Of a stretch of 49,482 nt of DNA, positions 40,939-48,389 are shown piece after piece. The stretch's first letter is position 1. Every line of letters begins with the position of its first letter. The notes beneath the pieces were generated by a model. That model ran no database searches. It was not told the origin of the DNA and was given only the letters and a program-made list of their open reading frames with translations. The translations under genes and the position numbers were made by a program. Source of the DNA: Candidatus Methanophagales archaeon (GTDB taxonomy: Archaea > Halobacteriota > Syntropharchaeia > Alkanophagales > Methanospirareceae); assembly GCA_025966525.1 (NCBI GenBank), contig JAPDIG010000004.1, forward strand, positions 1-49,482, written 5' to 3'.

Positions 40939-41390
40939 TCCTTTACCTTCGCTTCTAAATATTGCTTTGGCAGCGCTCCTTGTATGACGTCCACAGGCTC
41001 ACCATTTTTAAAGATGAACAAGGTGGGTATAGCCATTATCGCAAATTCAGTAGCTACTCGCGGGTTCTCATCCACATTAAGTTTTCCAAATACGACTTTA
41101 CCGGCATATTCTTTTGACAATTCCTCTATTACCGGCGCAACCATTCTGCAAGGAGCACACCAGGGAGCCCAACAATCCACAACGACCAGTGGATATTTCC
41201 TTACAGTTTCTACAAAGCTATCGTCATCTATCGTCAGAGGATGGTCTATTATCCCCTCTTCTTTCTTTCTACCTTCTTTCATTGCTTTTATCTCCGCTTC
41301 CATCTCTCGCATCTTTCGCTCCTTTATTCTCTCTATCTCCATCTCCTCTTCCGTATAATTTATACGATTTTTTCCTCTTTCTTCTCTCAT
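40929..41390 (-). CDS. trxA: Thioredoxin with N-terminal coiled-coil extension
   Basis: The C-terminal 105 residues are a standard thioredoxin with active site WCAPC in VVVDCWAPWCAPCRMVAP, FGKLNVDENPRVA, and the cis-proline AIPTLFIFKNG. Unusually there is a charged, heptad-like N-terminal helix of about 45 residues (EEEMEIERIKERKMREMEAE), suggesting oligomerisation or a bound partner. Total 153 residues. It overlaps the start of DP1, placing a redox protein at the head of a replication/lipid operon. Confidence 0.9.
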   Translation of the reverse strand: MREERGKNRINYTEEEMEIERIKERKMREMEAEIKAMKEGRKKEEGIIDHPLTIDDDSFVETVRKYPLVVVDCWAPWCAPCRMVAPVIEELSKEYAGKVVFGKLNVDENPRVATEFAIMAIPTLFIFKNGEPVDVIQGALPKQYLEAKVKEWL

Positions 41391-41472
41391 ATCTCTTCCT
41401 CGGTATTTGTTGATTTTTAAGGTATAGTATTGAATTTGATAAAACTTGTGCTTTATACATAAGAAAGTTTTT

Positions 41473-41628
41473 TGTGCCGTATTGTGGTTGCCTCTAAACG
41501 GTCATTGCCATCTTTCGAAGGAGGCGTACCGCAGGGACCGTGCAATACGGCGAGGTTTGTAGCCCTTCGTTTGCCATAGTGATCATCCTTCGCTTTTCCG
41601 CGAGGTCACACTACTCTTCGAAAAGGGC
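41473..41628 (-). ncRNA. Candidate two-hairpin H/ACA-type guide RNA
   Basis: Minus-strand RNA with two hairpins, each followed by ACA. Hairpin 1 (41628-41562): stem GCCCTT/AAGGGC, two 9-nt internal-loop strands (TTCGAAGAG and TGGCAAACG), then TAGTG/CACTA, a TGA/ATGAT element like a K-turn and a capped stem; TACA follows. The distance from the upper stem to ACA is about 15-16 nt, the H/ACA norm. Hairpin 2 (41551-41476): 9-bp stem GCCGTATTG/CAATACGGC with ACA directly after it; inside, GCCTC/GAGGC would leave 14 nt to the ACA. No known protein frame covers it. Folded by hand only; RNase P and SRP RNA signatures were not found. Confidence 0.5.
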
Positions 41629-41647
41629 ATTTTTATATCTATTCTTC

Positions 41648-41658
41648 TTATACTTAAA
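41648..41658 (-). promoter_or_regulatory. TATA-like box for the candidate guide RNA
   Basis: On the minus strand TTTAAGTATAA is centred about 25 nt before the first base of hairpin 1 (41628), which is where transcription would be expected to begin. It abuts the end of the radical SAM gene. A second AT-rich run (41629-41638) lies too close to be the one used. Confidence 0.4.
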
Positions 41659-41659
41659 T

Positions 41660-43138
41660 CTAAAGATAATTCGATTTGGTGCTATGAAGGGGCACAGAAA
41701 AAGCTTTTTCCACTGATGGTCGATGGATAGCATTGTAAGAGCAGAAAGGAATTATTCGATGGTCAGGCGTGGCATAATGGATGCCGCATCTCTTAACCCT
41801 TTCCAGATCGAAATTATAGGCGTCCTGGAAGTGCATTGCACCGATAAAAAGCGCTTTGCGATGAAACTCCGCAAGAGCTTCTCGATTGCCTATTCCCAGT
41901 ATACTCGATAGTGAAGTCACAGAATCAATACCCTTTGGCGCCTTGTCCTTATCTATAAACCTCCTTAACGCAGATGCCAGTCCTGCTATTGCTCTTATTT
42001 TACCAATCCGCGATTTGCTTATCTCTTCTGCAGTATCCAGCAGGAACTCCATAAACCCTTCAACATCTATAAATTCGGTTATTGGTGTGAACCTCCCGTT
42101 TTCTACAAATACATACGTTGCGGCGCCGCAATGTGGGTGTACCGTGAATTCCAACTGTGGCACTTTCTTCCACGCTTCTACAAAATAAGAGACCGGCAGA
42201 ACAAAAGGTACGGGATAAAAGCTCTCTTTGGGTATTTCTCCGTCCGTTTGCTCTTCCAGAAGGTTTATGAAATCAGGAATTGTTATTCTTCCCTTTTTTC
42301 TCTCTGATTCATCTACTCTTCCTTCAAAAGCGATGGGTTGCGCATTCACACCCTTTACAATATCCAGGTTCTCGGCGGCAAATCGCACGATGTCCCCCAT
42401 CTGGTCGTCATTCACACCGCGCATAAGCGTGGGCACAAGCACTACACTTTTTAATCCGCCCCTCCTACAACTCTCTATTGCTTTTAACTTTGTTTTTAAC
42501 GCTGGTATCCCTCTTAATTTCTTATATGGCTCTTCAGTCACACCATCGAACTGCAAATAAACTGTATGCAAACCCGCTTCTTTTAGACGACTACAAAACG
42601 CTTCGCTCTTTGCCAGCGCTATTCCATTCGTTGCCACTTGAATATGCGAAAAACCAAGCTCACGTGCCATTTTTACTATATCTTCAAATCCCGCTCTTAT
42701 TGTCGGTTCACCACCCGCAAACTGTACCGCGGGGCAAGGGGGCATTTCACTCCTCAGTAGTTCCATCATTTCCCTCAACTGTTCCATCGTTGGCTCATAG
42801 ACGTAGCCTGTGACAGCAGCATTTGCAAAACACGTGGGGCATCTCTGATTGCACCTGTTCGTGAGGTCAATAAGTGCAAGTGCGGTAGAACTCTTATGCT
42901 CCGGGCAGAGACCACAATCAAAAGGGCAGCCCGTATCAGTTTTTGTGAGCGTGATCCCCGCCTTGCCCTCGTAGCGCCATTTTGAGAATTTGTTATATAA
43001 TGCAGCATCCGACCAGTATACGTCATCAAACTCACCATGCTTCTCACATTTCTTCTTTATCAGTATCCTGCCCTCGGATTCGTACACCTCCGCGTCTATA
43101 ACTTCGAGACATTCCGGACATAATGATTTCGTTTTCAT
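41660..43138 (-). CDS. Radical SAM enzyme of the tetraether lipid synthase (Tes)/MJ0619 family
   Basis: 492 residues. An N-terminal rubredoxin-like knuckle (Cys7, Cys10, Cys31) is followed by an extra cluster set Cys71, Cys75, Cys78 in TGCPFDCGLCPEH, and the radical SAM motif Cys96, Cys100, Cys103 in TNRCNQRCPTCFA. FAGGEPTIR and HPHCGAATYVF follow. This layout is that of Tes, which joins the phytanyl chains of two archaeol molecules into membrane-spanning lipids, and of MJ0619, which methylates the pterin of methanopterin. Sequence alone by eye does not separate the two. Either fits this organism. Confidence 0.85.
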   Translation of the reverse strand: MKTKSLCPECLEVIDAEVYESEGRILIKKKCEKHGEFDDVYWSDAALYNKFSKWRYEGKAGITLTKTDTGCPFDCGLCPEHKSSTALALIDLTNRCNQRCPTCFANAAVTGYVYEPTMEQLREMMELLRSEMPPCPAVQFAGGEPTIRAGFEDIVKMARELGFSHIQVATNGIALAKSEAFCSRLKEAGLHTVYLQFDGVTEEPYKKLRGIPALKTKLKAIESCRRGGLKSVVLVPTLMRGVNDDQMGDIVRFAAENLDIVKGVNAQPIAFEGRVDESERKKGRITIPDFINLLEEQTDGEIPKESFYPVPFVLPVSYFVEAWKKVPQLEFTVHPHCGAATYVFVENGRFTPITEFIDVEGFMEFLLDTAEEISKSRIGKIRAIAGLASALRRFIDKDKAPKGIDSVTSLSSILGIGNREALAEFHRKALFIGAMHFQDAYNFDLERVKRCGIHYATPDHRIIPFCSYNAIHRPSVEKAFSVPLHSTKSNYL

Positions 43139-43191
43139 TATTCTCGTTTAACCGTTACGCAAGGTTTATTGAAAAGAGGGTAAATCATTGG

Positions 43192-43200
43192 AATATATAA
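43192..43200 (+). promoter_or_regulatory. TATA-like box before the ATPase fragments
   Basis: AATATATAA lies about 30 nt before the ATG at 43229 and would give a very short leader. It may drive the two ATPase fragments, the TPR gene and perhaps gatA-cca, which follow closely on the same strand. Confidence 0.4.
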
Positions 43201-43228
43201 AGTTAACTAAACATATTGGATATTAAAA

Positions 43229-43540
43229 ATGAAAGCACAAGTTTATGCAGATATTCTGCTCGTAATTGCTGCAGAGATATACGAGAGCGTATCTAAAAAT
43301 AAAAAACTAAGCAAGGAGTTGGAGGATTACCTTGATAAATGGTCGGAAAAGATTGTGGAACAAGTGAAGGAGAAACAAGGGGGGGTGGAATTTGGAATAG
43401 GATTCAGAGCAATTGTGAAGCTTGCAGGAAAGGTAAAGACGGAGGTAACTACCAGAGAAGTAACGAGAGAAGTCATGAGACCGAGATTAAACGATTTGAT
43501 TTCACAATATAAAAGTGAAGCACAGAAATGGGGAAGTTGA
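43229..43540 (+). pseudogene. ATPase fragment (middle part), small open frame
   Basis: 103-residue frame with ATG and TATA-like box. VYADILLVIAAEIYESVSK, ELEDYLDKWSEKI and KLAGKVKTEVTTREVTREVMRPRLNDLI match, in my reading, the helical stretch that follows Walker A and precedes Walker B in a group of bacterial/archaeal P-loop ATPases. No Walker A or Walker B is present here. The matching C-terminal part is in the next frame (43515-43961). It could be a remnant or a small protein derived from one. The family match is from memory of the pattern and should be treated as moderate. Confidence 0.5.
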
Positions 43541-43961
43541 CGATGGCGGTTACAATGTTATGAAAGAAATGGCATTGAAGCGAATGGAAAAGGATTTGAT
43601 AACTGAAGAAGCGATGGCGGAAGCGATAAAATCATCAGGGGGTATTCTTACAGAATTTGTGCGACTATTAAGGGATGCAGCAAACATTGCGAATATGGAA
43701 GACAGGAGCAGGATAAAAGAAGGCGATATGAAGCGCGTGGTTGCCGGGATAAGGAACGACTACATAAGGATTCTGGCTAAGGAAGACCTCGAGATACTGA
43801 ACGAGGTGAAGAGGACAAAAAGAAAAGAGGGGGACGAGGATAGATTTCAAGACTTGCTCTTCAGACTTGCTGTTCTTGAATATGCAAATAATGAGGTATG
43901 GTATGACGTACACCCGACAATTGAAGGAATTATTGAACGAGTTGAAGCTGGCGAGGGGTAA
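43515..43961 (+). pseudogene. ATPase fragment (C-terminal part)
   Basis: Frame overlapping the previous one; a start at 43560 (MKEMALKRM) is likelier than 43515. SGGILTEFVRLLRDAANIA, then MKRVVAGIRNDYIRIL and LAVLEYANNEVWYDVHP are like the C-terminal lid and tail of the same P-loop ATPase group. The nucleotide-binding core between this and the preceding fragment is missing. It overlaps the next TPR gene by 59 nt. Either a broken ATPase or a stand-alone regulatory remnant; no active site remains. Confidence 0.5.
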
Positions 43962-45294
43962 GAACTGCCTGATTTTCATTATTTCGAGGCGCCCTGCAAG
44001 GCTGAAGGAGTTGATAGCGTCAAAAGGCTTTGATGTTCGAGAAATATACTTGAGAGGAAGGGATAATCTGCTGGCGATGCTGCTGACATGGAATGAGACC
44101 ACTGAAAATACCTTATATTTGGTCCATGGGATTGGGAATCAATTCCCGTGGGTATTGCCATACTTGAATCTCCATCGTGATTTGTTCTTTGACATTAAAA
44201 GACCCATAGTAGTTGTGGGGAATGAATACGAGATAAAAGAGATACAAAAACATGCCCCTGACTGGTTCAGGTTCAGGAGCAGAACATACGAACTCAAAGA
44301 AGGGGAAGAAGAAGCGGAGCAGGGAGAAGACCTGGCAGGACTCGCGGAACTCTATTATCCACTGCCGGTTTTTGTGGCGGAAGAGAGCGAAGAAGAGATA
44401 AAGGAACGGATAAAGATAGACGAGTACTTGCTCAGTTCTGTGCACGATGATTATAAACTTGCGGAATTGTATATGAGCCTTTCGTTATCCTATTTTAAAT
44501 TGCGCGATTTTGAACACGGCGAGAAATATCTGCAGAAATCAAATGCGATAAGAGAGGAATTAAAAGACGATAAGGGTATTTTATTGAATTATACACGGCT
44601 TTCTTATATCTTCATCGCGTTAAGCGAGTTTGAAAAAGCAGTAGAGGCTTGCAATCATGCATTAAAGCTAAACTCTAATCTTACTGAGGCTTACTACAAT
44701 CGTGGTCTCGCATATGGAAATTTGAAGCAGTATGAGAGCGCAATCGCGGATTTCAGCAAGGCAATAGAGTTGAATCCGGAAGATACAGCGGCTTACTACA
44801 ATCGTGGCGTCGCTTATGCAGATTTAAAGCAGTATGAGAGTGCGATTGAGGATTATAGCAAGGCAATAGAATTGAATCCGAATCTTGCTGAGGCTTACAT
44901 GAACAGAGGTTTAACATATTCAAGAATCGGGCGATACGAAGAATCATCACGCGACTTAAAACATGCAGGTATTTTATTCTTCTATTCCGGAAGAGTGGAA
45001 GACTCTGCTGAGGCTTTTTCCTCTTGTTTCAAGTTGCCCCGTGATAAAATAGCAAGTGAAGATGTAATTTACAGTGGTCTTGCACTTTTGCTCATAACCA
45101 AAAATAGAGATATTGGAGATGAGTTAAAGCGAATGCGAATGCAAGCCGAACCAATGAGAAAAATATTTGAACTTGCGCTTATGAAGTTGCAAGGTGAAGA
45201 TATTTCCAGACAGATAGCGCTTCTTGAAGAGAAGGAGAAGAAAGCGAAAACAGATGAAATGATGCTTCTTTTTGATTTGTTAAAACAGTATTGA
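43903..45294 (+). CDS. TPR protein with STAND-like N-terminal domain
   Basis: 463 residues. The N-terminal domain (about 1-150) has LIFIISRRPARLKELIASKG, LYLVHGIGNQFPWVLPYLN, LHRDLFFDIKRPIVVVGNEYE, then APDWFRFRSRTYEL. This pattern is familiar from NTPase-like sensor domains in bacterial and archaeal TPR proteins, and it lacks a Walker A. The C-terminal half has at least four TPR units, two of them nearly identical copies (YYNRGLAYGNLKQYESAI and YYNRGVAYADLKQYESAI) 102 nt apart. It follows the ATPase fragments on the same strand and is 7 nt from gatA. Probably a protein-interaction or signalling scaffold. Confidence 0.75.
   Translation: MTYTRQLKELLNELKLARGKNCLIFIISRRPARLKELIASKGFDVREIYLRGRDNLLAMLLTWNETTENTLYLVHGIGNQFPWVLPYLNLHRDLFFDIKRPIVVVGNEYEIKEIQKHAPDWFRFRSRTYELKEGEEEAEQGEDLAGLAELYYPLPVFVAEESEEEIKERIKIDEYLLSSVHDDYKLAELYMSLSLSYFKLRDFEHGEKYLQKSNAIREELKDDKGILLNYTRLSYIFIALSEFEKAVEACNHALKLNSNLTEAYYNRGLAYGNLKQYESAIADFSKAIELNPEDTAAYYNRGVAYADLKQYESAIEDYSKAIELNPNLAEAYMNRGLTYSRIGRYEESSRDLKHAGILFFYSGRVEDSAEAFSSCFKLPRDKIASEDVIYSGLALLLITKNRDIGDELKRMRMQAEPMRKIFELALMKLQGEDISRQIALLEEKEKKAKTDEMMLLFDLLKQY
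44689..44892 (+). repeat. 102-nt tandem repeat encoding TPR units
   Basis: Two successive 102-nt copies, starting at 44689 and 44791 with GCTTACTACAATCGTGG, encode 34-residue TPR units that differ at few positions. The near identity at DNA level suggests recent duplication or conversion. Confidence 0.8.
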
Positions 45295-45301
45295 GGAGAA
45301 G

Positions 45302-46756
45302 ATGAATAAAGAGAAGTTAACCGCAACAGAAGTGGTAGAGGGGATAAAGAGTGGAAATATCTCATGTGAAGAGTTAGTGTGTGAAATCTACGAGAGAATA
45401 GAAAGAAGCGAATTAAATGCTTTTATCACGTTAAACAAAGAGGACGCGATTGAAAATGCGATAGAAGTGGATAAGAATAGGGATAAAGAGGAATACAAGC
45501 GTAAAAAGCTCCTTGGCGTGCCCATAGCCATTAAAGATAGCATCTCTACTAAGGGTATTCAAACTACATGTGCATCCAGAATTCTCACGGGCTATATCCC
45601 TCCCTACGATGCCGCGGTAATAGAAGCGCTGAAACGAGAAGGGGCGATAATTATTGGGAAGACAAACATGGACGAGTTCTGCATGGGATCCTCTACGGAA
45701 ACAAGTTATTTCGGACCCACGAGAAACCCTTATGACCACAGCAGGGTGCCGGGTGGTTCTTCAGGCGGCAGTGCCGCGGCAATATCCGCAGCCGAGACCG
45801 TTCTCGCTCTTGGTTCTGACACCGGTGGCTCTATCCGATGTCCTGCTTCTTTCTGTGGCGTAGTTGGGTTGAAGCCCACTTACGGGCTTGTATCGAGATA
45901 TGGGCTCATTGCATATGCAAATTCACTTGAACAAATAGGACCGATGGCGTCTAACGTAACAGATACCGCATTGCTCTTAGAAGTGATTTCCGCAAAGGAT
46001 GCGCGGGACAGCACGCAGGCAAAGATAAAGAATAACGCTCCATCGAACTACCTCGCCGCTTCGCTAAACGGCATAGATATAGATAAAGAGGCACGGAACT
46101 TGAAGATAGGAGTTCCAAAGGAGTTTATAGAGGGCGTCTCGCAGGCAGTTGAAAGGTCGGTTTGGAATGCAGTGCACAAATTTGAGGATTCTGGTGCAAC
46201 CATCGCGGAAATAAGCATGCGAGGCTTGAACCTGAAATACGCACTCGCTTCCTATTACATTATTGCGATGTCTGAAGCATCGTCAAATCTTGCGAGGTTT
46301 GACGGGTTGCGATATGGTCTTCGTCCGGTAAAGGATGAGGATTGGCATACAACGTTTTCAAGGATAAGAGGCGAGGGTTTTGGCGAAGAAGTGAAAAGGC
46401 GGATTATTCTTGGCACGTACGCGCTCTCTGCTGGTTATTATGGTAGATATTATTTAAAGGCGCTAAAGGTGCGCACCTTAATAAAAAACGAATTTGTAAA
46501 TGCGTTAAAAAAGCATGATATATTAGTGATGCCAACGATGCCTTTTGTTGCTTTTAAGCTCGGAGAGAGAATAAAAGACCCCCTCTCTTTGTATCTTGCG
46601 GATGTTAATACGGTGCCTGTTAATTTAGCTGGTGTTCCTTCTATATCCATTCCCTGCGGATTTTCAAATGGGCTACCAATAGGCTTACAGCTTGTCGGCA
46701 GGCATTTTGAAGAAGCGGAAATATTGAAAGCCGCTTTTATTCTCGAACAGGTATAA
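45302..46756 (+). CDS. gatA: Asp-tRNA(Asn)/Glu-tRNA(Gln) amidotransferase subunit A
   Basis: Amidase subunit of GatCAB, releasing ammonia from glutamine for transamidation of mischarged tRNA. The Ser-cisSer-Lys triad is Lys78 (VPIAIKDS), Ser153 (GGSSGGSAAA) and Ser177 (DTGGSIRCP), with the spacing of characterised GatA. Length 484 is normal. It starts 7 nt after the TPR gene and is followed 4 nt later by cca, so both tRNA genes are probably in one transcript. gatB and gatC are not in this window. Confidence 0.94.
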   Translation: MNKEKLTATEVVEGIKSGNISCEELVCEIYERIERSELNAFITLNKEDAIENAIEVDKNRDKEEYKRKKLLGVPIAIKDSISTKGIQTTCASRILTGYIPPYDAAVIEALKREGAIIIGKTNMDEFCMGSSTETSYFGPTRNPYDHSRVPGGSSGGSAAAISAAETVLALGSDTGGSIRCPASFCGVVGLKPTYGLVSRYGLIAYANSLEQIGPMASNVTDTALLLEVISAKDARDSTQAKIKNNAPSNYLAASLNGIDIDKEARNLKIGVPKEFIEGVSQAVERSVWNAVHKFEDSGATIAEISMRGLNLKYALASYYIIAMSEASSNLARFDGLRYGLRPVKDEDWHTTFSRIRGEGFGEEVKRRIILGTYALSAGYYGRYYLKALKVRTLIKNEFVNALKKHDILVMPTMPFVAFKLGERIKDPLSLYLADVNTVPVNLAGVPSISIPCGFSNGLPIGLQLVGRHFEEAEILKAAFILEQV

Positions 46757-46760
46757 TGAA

Positions 46761-48149
46761 ATGAGAGAGGAAGACGGGATAAAAAAGATATGCGAGGAGG
46801 TCATAGAGAGAATAAGACCTGATGAAAGAGAGAAAAATAAAGTACATGCAGTAATTGACTTTATAATCGCAAAGATAAATAAGAAAGCATCAGAGATGGG
46901 TATAGAGGCTCATGCAATCTCCGTAGGGTCAACCGCAAGAAATACATGGGTAAGTGGCGAGGCGGACATAGACATATTCATCATGTTTCCCGCGGGCATC
47001 TCAGAGAAGGACTTAAAAGAAAAAGGTCTTGCTCTCGCGAAAAGCATTTCAGATAGGTATGAGGAAAGATATGCCTCGCATCCGTATATTCACGCTTATT
47101 TTTATGATGCCGAAGGAAGAGAGCACGAGGCGGATTTAGTGCCCTGTTTTGCGGTAAAAGACGCATCGGAATTGAAATCCGCAGTTGACAGGACTCCTTT
47201 TCATAATGAATACATTGTAAGGAGAATACCAGGGCTGGAAGAAGAAGTGCTGCTGTTAAAACAATTTTTAAAATCTGCGGGAATTTATGGCTCTGAGCAA
47301 AGACGAAAGGGTTTCTCTGGTTATCTTTGCGAACTCCTCATCCTTAGATATTCCTCTTTCGTCGAGCTATTGCGAAACGCATCGAATTGGAAATACGGTG
47401 AAAAAATAGATATCGAAGGACGAGGAAAATACAAAGGGGAAGGAAAAGACCCACTTATTGTTATAGACCCTGTTGACCCGAACAGAAATGTAGCGGCAGC
47501 AGTATCGTTGGATTCTTTTTGCAAGTTAATAGATGCGGCGAGGGATTTTCTGGCGTGTCCCGATGCGAGTTTCTTCTTCCCTGCGAGGAAAAAAGAGATG
47601 AGCGAAGCAGAATTTGTAAAACTTGTGAAGGAAAGAGGAACAGAGTTCGTAATGGTGCTGTTTGAAGCGCCAGAGGTGGTGGAAGACATATTATTTCCAC
47701 AATTGAGAAAAGCAGAAGCATCTGTCTCAAATCTGATAGAACGGAATGAATTCAGGATATATCGGAGTGATGTTTCGGTGGAAGGGAGCAAAGCATTTTT
47801 GATATTCGAGTTGCTCGTTTGGAATCTCCCCCCGGTGAAAAAGCATATAGGTCCTCCAGTTACTTCAAAATACCATTCTGAGCAGTTTAAACGGAAATAT
47901 GCTTCGCAATCTTTACTTATTGAAAACGGCAGGTATGTCGTGGAAGTAAAGAGGAAATATACAGATGTAGTGGGATTGCTGAAAAACGAGCTGAGGTCAT
48001 GTAGTTTGGGAAAAGACGTATCAGCATCAATAGATAGGGGGTATGAGGTGTTAAGAACCGAGGAGATAAGTTTTTTTGACGGGCTTGGCTCTTTCTTCAG
48101 GGACTATTTTGATTTTTGCTTTAGCACGGTTCGGTTGGAATGTTCCTAA
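46761..48149 (+). CDS. cca: CCA-adding tRNA nucleotidyltransferase (archaeal class I)
   Basis: Adds CCA to tRNA 3' ends without a template. Nucleotidyltransferase signature: ISVGSTARNTWVSGEADIDIFI, with Gly56-Ser57 and the metal-binding Asp69, Asp71 and Asp125 (HEADLVPCF). The central and tail domains end in a helical C-terminus (EEISFFDGLGSFFRDYFDF). Length 462 matches archaeal class I enzymes. It is needed here because neither tRNA gene in the window encodes CCA. It follows gatA by 4 nt. Confidence 0.94.
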   Translation: MREEDGIKKICEEVIERIRPDEREKNKVHAVIDFIIAKINKKASEMGIEAHAISVGSTARNTWVSGEADIDIFIMFPAGISEKDLKEKGLALAKSISDRYEERYASHPYIHAYFYDAEGREHEADLVPCFAVKDASELKSAVDRTPFHNEYIVRRIPGLEEEVLLLKQFLKSAGIYGSEQRRKGFSGYLCELLILRYSSFVELLRNASNWKYGEKIDIEGRGKYKGEGKDPLIVIDPVDPNRNVAAAVSLDSFCKLIDAARDFLACPDASFFFPARKKEMSEAEFVKLVKERGTEFVMVLFEAPEVVEDILFPQLRKAEASVSNLIERNEFRIYRSDVSVEGSKAFLIFELLVWNLPPVKKHIGPPVTSKYHSEQFKRKYASQSLLIENGRYVVEVKRKYTDVVGLLKNELRSCSLGKDVSASIDRGYEVLRTEEISFFDGLGSFFRDYFDFCFSTVRLECS

Positions 48150-48197
48150 AACTTCAACGGAATCGCCCAAGTATACCTCCTCTTTTATGTCAATCAC
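48051..48197 (-). pseudogene. Possible antisense gene tail (OB-fold-like)
   Basis: Minus-strand frame with GTG at 48197 and TAA at 48051, partly antisense to the cca 3' end. It encodes VIDIKEEVYLGDSVEVLGTF followed by a basic stretch and IVPEERAKP, which reads like a beta-rich domain. Upstream text is in other frames. It may be a degraded gene tail or chance. I cannot assign a function. Confidence 0.25.
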
Positions 48198-48389
48198 AAT
48201 CCATAGGTGTAATCACACTCCGGAGATAAAGGTATCCGAAACCAAGCTCTTTGTTTTAAATATCCCTTATCCATGTACCAAACAATAGTGGACAAAAATA
48301 ATACCAATAATTCGAATCGTTTTTCGTATGCATCGAGCATGTTATCTTATTTATATTTGTGATTTTTTCATCGAGCAGTACTCCATGAT
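48150..48389. other. Intergenic region between cca and nitroreductase
   Basis: 240 nt, AT-rich, where the plus-strand genes meet the minus-strand nitroreductase. Apart from the weak antisense frame above, I see no gene, tRNA or repeat. It marks a switch in base composition between native genes and the next gene. Confidence 0.5.

Noticed and set aside
41473-41628. RNase P RNA or SRP RNA
   Set aside because: The conserved RNase P P4 strands and the SRP helix 8 motif are not seen, and the length is too short for SRP RNA.
44689-44892. CRISPR-like or regulatory direct repeat
   Set aside because: The 102-nt period is three times 34 codons and encodes TPR units within one gene.
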